A DNA stretch of 64,000 nucleotides from Xanthostigma xanthostigma (taxonomy: Eukaryota; Arthropoda; Insecta; Raphidioptera; Raphidiidae), in assembly GCA_963575645.1 (NCBI GenBank), contig OY754469.1, positions 45,094,753-45,158,752 of the forward strand, written 5' to 3'. This document shows, piece by piece, positions 59,001-64,000 of the stretch. The first letter of the stretch is position 1; every line of letters starts with the position of its first letter. The translations under genes were made by a program, and so were the position numbers. A model generated the notes under the pieces. It was not told the origin of the DNA and made no database searches. It saw nothing but the letters and a program-made list of their open reading frames with translations.

Positions 59001-62000
59001 TTATAAAGATAGTCGATTTAGTACCTTTCAGTTATGTACTATTAGTATGGTACTCACTACGATAAATGTTTGCAATATAAAGGTGCCAAATACGATTTAA
59101 AAAAATAAAAAATTACCTGAATGGAATTTAACAGGTTTTCATTATTACCTAATCACCTATATATGTAAAATTTCATCTATGAATTGAAAATTAATAAGGT
59201 AAAAGATCCACCAAAAACTAACGGATACGAATCTTTCTTCTCCCTCGGATATCCGCGGATACGGATATCTGGCACATCACTACATAATTCATAGAAATAA
59301 AAAAAATCGACGTGAGTTGGTTTGGCTTCGAGGCCACCGAATTATGAGTACGGCGTAAGCAATAAGCATTTCTGTAACCAACATTACTATTGTAGCCTGC
59401 CAAAGCGTAACCAATATGAAAACAGCCATTCCAACGATTGTTTTATAAAGACATTGATAGCAGCGAGTCAAGTACATTATTATAAATTTTATATAATATA
59501 CTGCAGCGACCGACCGCGACGGGCTGGCTGTAATAACGGCGCGATGTCGTGTTCGCATCTCTCTCGCGCTCGGTCGCCTTCTCGCTCCGTCGATCGGTCG
59601 GCTCTCGCTGTGACGTCACACATACCGTTGGCGCGCGTGACGTCACCGGAGTACCGGATTGTGACGTAGGCGAACGTCAACACGACAGCAGCAGCTCTCC
59701 TGCATGCGATTCTACTTGAGAATCCTACTACAAGCATACGAGTCACTCAGCACAGCAGCACTATCACGATGTAATGCGCGCTGTACAACTAATAGTATTA
59801 ATAAAGAGTACTTGACTTTCAATGCAGCGGCTCTCAATCAGTTCGCCTCGGGAGTCCGTTGCGGAAATGTATTTAGTTGCCGTTTATACGTGCGAATTTC
59901 GATACTAAAAACAGAACAGCTGCATGGAACGGTGCGCTATACCGATCGCCGAAATGATTAGAGCATTGGTGTGCAAACTTTTACAACTGCGGCCCTTATT
60001 CCCTCTTAGAGTTGATTGAATATTCGCTACTTCTCCCAAAGCTGCTTATTTTGATATTTGTGTTCAACCGATAACTCTCAAAAAAAGGCCCAACGTTTGA
60101 GGGAAAATGAAATAATTAAAATGTCCAATACTACTCCAATTAAAAATACGAATTTACGATGTGCGGACAGTTGACACCCATTGCAAAAAAGTAGTTTAAG
60201 AATAAAGCTCTGTGACGTGAAAAATAATAGGTTAATATTTTGATATTAGCTAGTATTCAGGGCAGCGTTGCCAGACGTCCCGATTTTGGCGGGACGTCCC
60301 GATTTTTAAATCAAAATTAAATGTCCCGCGCGGGACAGGCTCAGTCCCGCTTTTCGGGGATAACTTTAAAAGAAGTTAAATCTTCACAGGAATATCATGA
60401 ATAAGTAATTCTTATAAATAATTATTCTCTTATTGTAAGTTGCAATTTGTAACACTCACTCCACAGACTATTTGATTTTGATTTCTGTTTTTTTTTTTTA
60501 TTCTGAAGACGAATAAGACTCAACTATTTAACGATAGGGTAAATCTGATTTAAAATATTATATTTTTATTAAAATACATTTTCTATGGCTATTTTTGCTA
60601 TCTAAACGTAATTTTAATTCAAATAAAAAGATAAATAGGTATTTGAAAACTTCTGATTATATACGTTTTTTTTCTATGTCCCGCTTTCGACGAAAGAATC
60701 CCGCTGTTTTCACTCAAAGAGTTCGAAAATCCCGACTTGGCAAAAAAAAACTGGCAACGCTTATTCAGGGTGTCAGTGATCGGGATCTCAACGTCAATGG
60801 TTCCGACCACTAACTTCCGATTGTAAATTTATTTATTTATTTATTTAATTCCAAAATAGTTATGATACATTTATTTTACAAATTTTGAATTTGGAATAAT
60901 CCTGCACAACTTGGCTGAAGCCAGTGCTAGGGCAGGAGTGTACACCCTAAGTCGTCGATAAAAACTGACGCAGGTATATCAAACGTCGCGTCTCGTTTTT
61001 TTCGGGCACCCTTCCCCCTCGTCTCATGCAGGCGCGGTCCGAAGGGGAGGGTCACAGGGGACATGACCCCCCCCAAAATCTAAAGTCAAATTGAAAAATC
61101 TCAAAAATTTGCCAAATAATAAAAGAAAATTTTTAGCTACAATACAAAAAGACGACTTTTTTTATTAGTGTAGTGAGTGACCCCCCCCCAAAATTTCAGG
61201 CTGCGACCGCGCCTGGTCTCATGTCAGACGAATGCCTCTTTCCTCCCTTTTTACGTACGTATTTTATGAACGGACTCTTATTTGGCGGTGCCACCCCCCC
61301 CCCCACCCCCCTCCTCCCCAAGTGATATTCTCTTGTAGGTATATGTGCATATTGCTCAATATATGTGGACATATACAACTGGATATAAAAAAGAGAATCG
61401 TCTTCTGATCGATCCGGTAAGTATTGTACAGTTTCATAGCACTGTATTGCTAATGATATGTCACAATTAGGTAACAATACATTATTTACTCCCAATGGGC
61501 TATGTGCAGGGAGGCGGAGTTACAAATTTTTCGATGCGAGCGTTTATGGTGGGCACTAGGGAAAACTTCAAGCTCAATTTTTCCGTATGTCAGTGAGCAA
61601 TGTTTATTAAAAGTGAAAATAGTTGTAATTTTATGAAGTTTTTTAAAATTACAAAGAAAACATAGGAAAACTAAGCGATCTGGAAATGCTTGTTGTGTTC
61701 CGGGCTGTTACGCTGATGGCGATTTAAATAAAATAAAGACCATTGGCGCCCTCATTTGACGTTCCGCTGTCAGTGTAAACAAATTAACATCAGTTTTCCT
61801 TATTACATTTTTTTTGACACATTATGGCCAACTAAAATTTTTGACTTATCACCTTAGAAACATGTCGCGATTTCCATAAAAAGTGAGTTCAATAATTCTC
61901 TATTACCCACTAGCGGCGCTAGTAGGCTTCGTGCACACAGCCTATAAGAATGATGCGAGTTGATTGTACAAAAATCAACGGCAACGTTTCTAATACTTAA

Positions 62001-63961
62001 ACGATAATGCTTTTGTCAATAGTATTTATAATGTGACATTTGTTTTGTTTTGCAGACGGAGAACAGGGTTCCTGGGAGAGCGGTTTATCCTATGAATGCC
62101 GATCCCTGTTGTTCAAAGCGCTTCACAATCTGATTGAAAGGTAAGTCGCATTTCTGCTATTAATATTGGCGTTGTTATGACTGCGCGGATAAATATCTAA
62201 TTACTCGTAACAATAATAATTAATGATATTATTTATAGCAGTTTAATTATAAATGGCAGTTTGTCAGATCAGCTTTCAATTACCGACCGAAAAACAGTTA
62301 ATGACGCATGAATTCGACTACTAGTCGTAGACAAGATTCAAACCATTATCTGTTTTCATAGATATATATATATTTAATAGATTACGGATACACTAGCGCC
62401 TCCTGTACCTTTTAGAAGCCATTTTGTACGTGGAAAACACCGTAAAAAGCGCGCGAGATTCAAAAATATTAATTATATTATAATATGACTTTATTGAGAA
62501 AAACAACAAAACTCACAGTAAACAGTGATATTTTGCTCCAAAACCTATTTTTATACTGAAACGTTTCAAAAATTACAAAATTGAGCATAAATACAATGTA
62601 AAAGCTTAGAAGTGAGAACATTTTACATTGTCAGATTGGCATCAATGCTTGTCAACCTTGATGACAAATTGACAATGTAAAATGTTCTATGCTTTTACAT
62701 TATATTTATGCTCAATTTTGTAATTTTTGAAACGTGTCAGTATAAAAATAGGTTTTAGAGCGAAATATCACTGTTTGCTGTGAGCTTAGTTGTTTTTCTC
62801 AATAAAATCATATTATAAAATATTTAATATTTTTTAATCTCGCGCGCTTTTTATGGCGTTATCCACGTACAAAATGGCTTCTAATTGGAACCATTCCGCA
62901 CAATGCTCAAGGATAGGCATCCGCTATCTATTAATATATATCTATGGTTTTTTTATGGAAAGAAATTATTTCTGCTAATTCAAAGAACTGTTATTCATTC
63001 CATGAATATGTCGAATAATAAATAATTGAATTGAACGAGTACTGTAAAAAATGATTTTAAAGTAAAATTTCCTGGTAAATTAAAAATTCTTTAAAATGAT
63101 GAAATAAAAACTACTGTAGAAGGTTCTTATACTAGATAGGTTCGTAGTGAGAACAGCGCTGCATGTGACACTTTTTCAAACTTCGAAAAATACCGATTTT
63201 TTCGCCGCACGCTTTGCTTTGCAGATCGCGGAAATTTATGTCTTTAACCTTCGTCTGTGACATTTACCAGAAAAGGAAAAATAATTAGCAATAATTAATT
63301 AACAATCGACAGTAACGAAATTACAGTAGAACCTCGATTATCCGAGTCGCAATTATCCGAGCTCTGGATTAACCGAGCCAATCTCTAATGCGTCTATGAT
63401 CCGGATTAATCGAGCCACTAAAGACCCAATATCTGTATTAACCTAGCTTCTAAAATATAGTAGGTATGTAATGTAAATATTTCCATTTAAAATCGTCGGG
63501 GCGATAAAATAATTTATTAATAAAAATATTTACATGGTAAAAACGTTTATAAACCGTTTAAAGTACATTTGTGTTTATTTTTTTAATGAATAAAAAATAA
63601 ATCCGGATTATCCGAGTTTTCAGTTATCCGAGTAGGGTGACCCCCTTGTTACCTCGGATAATCGGGGTTCGACTGTACTTCGAAAAAATTTGTGTCTGAT
63701 TACTGTTATTATTTATTATGTTAATATGACACTGTTTTAGAAACATTATACTTACCTTTGTCAAAGTATCTTATGTAATCATGTTATCAGTGCTAATGAC
63801 TCCAAGGTCAATGCACTGCTTTATGCATTTTGTGCTTGTTGAAAACAATAACTACGAATGTTCGTTTTATTTTACAGATGTTTGCTTTCAAGAGATTTCG
63901 TGAAACTAGGAAAATGGTTTGTTCAGCCCTACAACGGTTCGAAAAAAATATCAGGAGCGAG
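35011..63961 (+). CDS. MED13: MED13/skuld, Mediator kinase-module subunit (first four coding exons, partial)
   Basis: Exons 35011-35079, 54010-54364, 62056-62140 and 63878-63961 are in frame and give about 197 residues; the gene continues past the window. MED13 links the CDK8-cyclin C-MED12 kinase module to core Mediator and controls its binding. Blocks of the Med13 N-terminal domain are clear: [13 protein letters not shown] (residues 9-21), [11 protein letters not shown] (~26), [18 protein letters not shown] (~55), [48 protein letters not shown]. Between VWRR and ELWIFW there is an insert of about 40 residues with a run of seven Gln and Pro/Ala-rich sequence. Intron 1 is 18.9 kb and full of repeats. 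Confidence 0.95.
35080..36687. other. 5' part of MED13 intron 1 without recognised elements
   Basis: The first 500 bp are GC-rich and open in several frames (for example 35011-35427), which looks like a CpG-rich promoter-proximal intron. The remainder is AT-rich. I see no gene or bounded repeat. Confidence 0.6.
36688..37236 (+). mobile_element. Helitron-like non-autonomous element, copy 2 (MED13 intron 1)
   Basis: Collinear with 8420-9634 minus the nested insertion: the same start TTTTTAGAAAAAAAC, the same ACAGATAATTGCTTGCTC and CTACTGACATCGACAAC tracts, and the same terminal hairpin GTGCGAATAATTCGCAC (37208-37224). It ends ...CACTAT rather than CTAG. Confidence 0.6.
38022..38205. mobile_element. 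Small foldback MITE with about 80-bp arms (MED13 intron 1)
   Basis: AGTTTGTTCCTAGCAGCCAG at the left is mirrored by CTGGCTGCTTGGAACAAACT at the right. The arms hold GCATGCGCAGTAGCTAAAAC on both sides. A short CA-rich loop (38109-38120) is in the centre. Confidence 0.8.
38206..39527. other. MED13 intron 1, AT-rich stretch without recognised features
   Basis: No ORF of note and no bounded repeat. Imperfectly repeated tracts ACTGTGTCCAGATAATCCTG (39050) and ACTAGGCCCAGAGGATCCTG (39210) suggest a decayed tandem duplication of about 160 bp. Confidence 0.4.
39770..40215 (+). mobile_element. Probable LINE (RTE-like) 3' UTR fragment
   Basis: The block begins CTACTACCCGCGGCTCCGC. It ends with GCCAAATTTTATCAAAATC, TTCAGCGGTTTACGCGTGAA, AGCGTAACAAACAAACAAAC, and an AT-rich tail. 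This text is typical of RTE-type LINE 3' regions in arthropods. No coding remains. Confidence 0.5.
40325..40432 (+). mobile_element. tRNA-like SINE head with A-rich tail
   Basis: A-box-like GTTAGCCGTGCGG, a long variable arm and B box GGGTTCTAATCCC are followed by CCACGCCG and a run of A. The acceptor stem does not pair with the 5' flank, so it is not a functional tRNA. It resembles a Leu-type tRNA with a long variable loop. It is followed by repetitive CGAACTAAAAAGT tracts. Confidence 0.6.
40498..40755. mobile_element. Foldback MITE with about 110-bp arms
   Basis: AACACGCTTTATATCGAACT and ATACTAGTATTATTGTG at the left are mirrored by CACAATAATACTAGTAT and AGTTTGATATAAAGCGTGTT at the right. 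The loop contains GGGGGCGCTTTG and GAGCGCCCC. Confidence 0.75.
40930..41330. other. GC-rich island in MED13 intron 1
   Basis: CpG-dense sequence open in several frames on both strands (41031-41354 and 41033-41305 on +, 41209-40928 on -). None resembles a known protein. The openness probably reflects base composition. It could be an enhancer or an alternative promoter. Confidence 0.4.
41380..42054. mobile_element. hAT-type MITE, TIR TAGAGGTGGTACAAA, TSD ATGTCAAT
   Basis: Perfect 8-bp duplication ATGTCAAT at 41372-41379 and 42055-42062. Ends TAGAGGTGGTACAAA / TTTGTATCATCTCTA. The interior has many GGAACAG/CTGTTCC short inverted repeats, a likely subterminal transposase-binding array. Confidence 0.92.
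42063..44640. other. MED13 intron 1, low-information stretch with decayed repeats
   Basis: AT-rich, no convincing ORF. GGGGCCCC and CAGGGC-like tracts around 43440 and 43905-43955 (ending TTAAAGACGGCCCTG) look like the eroded end of a further hAT element, but I cannot place both ends. Confidence 0.35.
44641..44960. promoter_or_regulatory. GC-rich tract with two CRE palindromes
   Basis: Perfect TGACGTCA sites at 44676-44683 and 44715-44722, 39 bp apart, sit next to GGCCGGCCGGCC. CREB/ATF-family factors bind this palindrome. Paired sites in a CpG-rich intron suggest a regulatory element. Motif match only. Confidence 0.4.
44979..45290. repeat. 300-bp interspersed repeat, copy 1 (CATACCTCGATCGAAAG family)
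   Basis: Clearly homologous to 50210-50509: CTTCATACCTCGATCGAAAG, GGTGGGATTACACGC, CAACTGTTGTTTAGATGTC, TTACATTTTAGCTAATAGTC. Copy 2 ends CGAGGTATGAA, the inverse of its start; copy 1 lacks that end. Confidence 0.8.
45303..45345 (+). repeat. Degenerate hammerhead-like motif
   Basis: CTGAGGT, a TGGA/TCCA stem with loop CAAAAATA, then GAAACG with ACGT-CGA-ACGT as a possible stem III. A9 of the CUGANGA core is T, which should inactivate it. Probably a leftover of a Penelope-like terminal repeat. Confidence 0.35.
45455..45937 (+). mobile_element. pogo/Tigger-type element with TA duplication and a transposase stub
   Basis: TIRs CAGTGTAACCTCTTTATAAC and GTTATAAAGAGGTTACACTG are flanked by TA (45453-45454, 45938-45939). 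The interior keeps only the 3' end of the transposase gene (stop at 45821). An internally deleted derivative. Confidence 0.9.
45612..45821 (+). pseudogene. C-terminal fragment of a Tigger/jerky-like transposase
   Basis: About 69 codons with the features of the tail of pogo/Tigger transposases: an acidic stretch, a helical [18 protein letters not shown] region, and [10 protein letters not shown] before the stop. DDE catalytic residues are missing. The flanking TIRs identify it as part of the deleted element rather than a host gene. Confidence 0.65.
45993..46362 (+). mobile_element. piggyBac-like deleted element
   Basis: Inverted ends CCTGTTAACCGAGC / CCCCGGTTAACAGG, with TTAA on the right (46363-46366) and TTTA on the left, a mutated TTAA. 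The interior encodes a piggyBac-like fragment at 46058-46255 ([20 protein letters not shown] then [10 protein letters not shown]), which resembles the start of the DDE_Tnp_1_7 domain. Confidence 0.65.
46951..46992 (-). ncRNA. Hammerhead ribozyme of the Penelope-like element
   Basis: On the minus strand: CUGAUGA (46988-46982); stem II GCUG (46980-46977) with CAGC (46970-46967) and loop AUGUGA; GAAA (46966-46963); a 2-bp stem III with loop AUAU; GUC (46957-46955); and a 4-bp stem I, UAUA (46992-46989) with AUAU (46954-46951 in minus-strand order). All core positions are met except one extra A before stem II. Hammerheads in Penelope-like elements are known. Predicted cleavage is after 46955. Confidence 0.65.
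47259..49019. mobile_element. 1.76-kb long-inverted-repeat element inserted in the Penelope-like ORF
   Basis: Arms 47259-47962 and 48318-49019 (about 700 bp each) are nearly perfect inverted repeats beginning CACTAGTAACAAAAATTAAA. TA is duplicated at the borders (47257-47258, 49020-49021). The 355-bp loop is extremely A/T homopolymeric. No transposase is seen and the arms' ORFs are incidental. The young look of the arms suggests recent insertion or arm-to-arm gene conversion. Confidence 0.93.
50210..50509. repeat. 300-bp interspersed repeat, copy 2
   Basis: Full-length relative of 44979-45290, bounded by TTCATACCTCG and the inverse CGAGGTATGAA. Non-coding MITE. Confidence 0.75.
50531..50629. 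repeat. About 98-bp hairpin, pre-miRNA-sized
   Basis: GGCCGAAAGTGTGA at the left pairs with TCACACTTTCGGCC at the right. Inner arms CTTGCCC / GGGCAAG and GCGCCATGATG / CATCATGGCGC also pair, closing on a GC-rich tip. The size is miRNA-like but high GC and near-perfect pairing also fit a MITE. Confidence 0.6.
51050..51330. other. GC-rich island in MED13 intron 1
   Basis: CpG-dense, with GTGTGCGCGCGCGCGAGAC, and open in several frames on both strands. The preceding 174-codon ORF (50507-51031) starts inside a repeat and hairpin and matches nothing I know, so neither is called a gene. Confidence 0.35.
51540..51738 (-). mobile_element. Possible truncated end of a pogo/Tigger-like element
   Basis: Read on the minus strand it starts CAGTAGAACC at 51738, next to TA, and continues with repeated CTCGA/AAGTC-type tracts (TAAGTCCAACCTCGATAAGT). 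This is the style of Tigger-type TIRs. The other end was not found. Confidence 0.4.
52423..52820 (-). mobile_element. Truncated LINE 3' end with (TATC)n tail
   Basis: The minus strand encodes [20 protein letters not shown], then after a frame break [18 protein letters not shown] and a stop. The tail is AATAAATGCTATCTATCTAT. This is the C-terminal signature of the same broad LINE group as 16540-17136, but a different copy and tail. Confidence 0.75.
53243..53748 (-). pseudogene. Unrecognised repeated coding fragment (family also at about 16505-18120)
   Basis: Minus-strand frame 53748-53380 (122 codons; [10 protein letters not shown]..., basic) is followed after a frame break by a second open stretch, 53345-53243 ([13 protein letters not shown] then [17 protein letters not shown] then a stop). 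The second stretch also exists, in pieces, in GLE1 intron 2: GGCCCGCGACCAGAATCTAT at 16523, ATCAATGAGCTTATCAAAAA at 17151 and AAGAGACCTCAGGTATCTGG at 18089. That makes it a dispersed element or a processed/duplicated gene fragment. I do not recognise the protein. Confidence 0.45.
54010..54364 (+). CDS. MED13: MED13 coding exon 2
   Basis: Preceded by TTTTTGCAG and ending CCCG|GTGAGT (phase 1). It holds [29 protein letters not shown], the Gln/Pro-rich insert and [18 protein letters not shown]. Strongly GC-rich compared with the flanking introns, in part because of the Ala/Pro/Gln codons. Confidence 0.96.
54536..55045. repeat. Probable element with GAGTCGTTCA / TGAACGACTC inverted ends (MED13 intron 2)
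   Basis: GAGTCGTTCA near 54549 and TGAACGACTC near 55032 are inverted. CTGTGTCGCTCCT-like tracts lie outside or next to both. The interior contains many short AGTGC/GCACT words. Ends uncertain. Confidence 0.4.
55990..56430. promoter_or_regulatory. CpG-rich island with a consensus RFX X-box (MED13 intron 2)
   Basis: A 400-bp CpG-dense tract, open in overlapping frames on both strands (so not evidence of coding), contains GTCGCCATGGCAAC at 56141-56154. This is a palindromic full match to the RFX X-box. It may be an enhancer or an internal promoter. Confidence 0.45.
56542..57225. mobile_element. TTAA-flanked non-autonomous element, copy 2 (MED13 intron 2)
   Basis: TTAA at 56538-56541 and 57226-57229; ends GGAGGTTGAGCCGTTTTAC / GTAACTGATCAACCTCC. 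Collinear with 21622-22312. Confidence 0.88.
57397..57590. mobile_element. Partial foldback MITE (ACAGGGTGAGTCAG family)
   Basis: One end and arm of the family seen complete at 27899-28208. The central GGAAAGGTCGACTTCCC / TTCAGAACTCCGGAAT part is in the opposite orientation, and the second arm is missing. Confidence 0.75.
58780..59282. mobile_element. hAT-type MITE, TIR TAGTGATGTGCCGGAT, copy 3 (MED13 intron 2)
   Basis: In inverted orientation relative to copies 1 and 2. Ends TAGTGATGTGCCGGATCG / TCTGGCACATCACTA. No target duplication remains, which suggests later rearrangement or an old insertion. Confidence 0.85.
59490..59700. promoter_or_regulatory. GC-rich tract with two CRE palindromes (MED13 intron 2)
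   Basis: TGACGTCA at 59611-59618 and 59638-59645, 27 bp apart, with a half site TGACGTAG shortly after, in CpG-rich sequence full of CGGTCG words. Overlapping ORFs on both strands argue against coding. Confidence 0.4.
60262..60761. mobile_element. hAT-type MITE, TIR GCAGCGTTGCCAG, TSD TATTCAGG
   Basis: Perfect 8-bp duplication TATTCAGG at 60254-60261 and 60762-60769. Ends GCAGCGTTGCCAG / CTGGCAACGCT, with GTCCCG/CGGGAC short repeats just inside. Confidence 0.92.
61029..61215. mobile_element. 187-bp hAT-type MITE, TIR CAGGCGCGGTC, TSD GTCTCATG
   Basis: Perfect 8-bp duplication GTCTCATG at 61021-61028 and 61216-61223. Ends CAGGCGCGGTC / GACCGCGCCTG. It contains two poly-C runs. Confidence 0.93.
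62056..62140 (+). CDS. MED13: MED13 coding exon 3
   Basis: TTTTGCAG|AC...GAAAG|GTAAGT. It encodes [19 protein letters not shown] then FKALHNLIE, one of the best-conserved parts of MED13_N. In phase 1, out phase 2. Confidence 0.96.
62358..62947. mobile_element. 590-bp foldback element (MED13 intron 3)
   Basis: Nested inverted matches over nearly the full length: CATAGATATATAT / ATATATATCTATG, GAAGCCATTTTGTACGTGG / CCACGTACAAAATGGCTTC, ACATTTTACATTGTCA / TGACAATGTAAAATGT. The centre is near 62653. Confidence 0.85.
63324..63675. mobile_element. 352-bp pogo/Tigger-type MITE with TA duplication
   Basis: TIRs CAGTAGAACCTCGATTATCC / GGATAATCGGGGTTCGACTG are flanked by TA (63322-63323, 63676-63677). 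CCGAGT/CCGAGC words repeat inside both ends. Non-coding. Confidence 0.9.
63878..63961 (+). CDS. MED13: MED13 coding exon 4
   Basis: TTTTACAG|A...GCGAG|GTATGA. It encodes [20 protein letters not shown] then SKKISGA. The frame stays open to the window end, but the sequence after 63961 no longer resembles MED13 and a donor GTATGA is present, so the exon most likely ends here. Confidence 0.85.
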
Positions 63962-64000
63962 GTATGAAGCCATCTCAATTTTTAGGGTTCCGTACATCCG

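Overview
This is nuclear DNA of an insect, possibly a beetle. It has spliced genes with short exons, insect-type orthologues, AT-rich introns and many transposon types (hAT, pogo/Tigger, piggyBac-like, P/THAP-like, Penelope, LINE, SINE, Helitron-like, long foldback elements). The order is a guess from repeat flavour only.

Layout. Bases 1-8432 are a satellite array: thirteen tandem monomers of exactly 640 bp plus a truncated fourteenth. The array stops against a Helitron-like element (about 8420-9634) that carries a nested element with a long (TA)n tract. Five protein genes follow, alternating in direction. A short CCDC103-type gene (9828-10544, +) faces GLE1 (18948-10613, -, 11 exons, 639 aa) with stops 68 bp apart. 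GLE1 diverges from a HEATR6 orthologue (19506-32144, +, 12 exons, 902 aa). HEATR6 converges on mitochondrial ribosomal protein mL50/MRPL50 (34670-33649, -, 3 exons, 198 aa). MRPL50 shares a 340-bp divergent promoter region with MED13/skuld (35011 onward, +). Only the first four coding exons of MED13 are present; its first intron is 18.9 kb. Every exon set was joined by hand. All GT/AG junctions keep the reading frame, and the four complete genes close on a stop.

The genes are housekeeping or ciliary and do not form a pathway: mRNA export (GLE1), mitoribosome (MRPL50), Mediator kinase module (MED13), a HEAT-repeat protein (HEATR6), and dynein-arm attachment (CCDC103). The CCDC103 gene has an RFX X-box match 86 bp upstream of its ATG.

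The introns hold the more unusual material. They include at least six hAT-type non-autonomous families, most with intact 8-bp target duplications; a THAP-encoding P-like element; and several near-perfect palindromic elements. A Penelope-like retroelement ends in a folded hammerhead-ribozyme core and is split by a 1.76-kb inverted-repeat element whose removal restores its frame. A perfect 352-bp palindrome carries a hammerhead-like core on each strand. The satellite has an internal dyad structure and signs of a 6-monomer (3,840-bp) higher-order unit.
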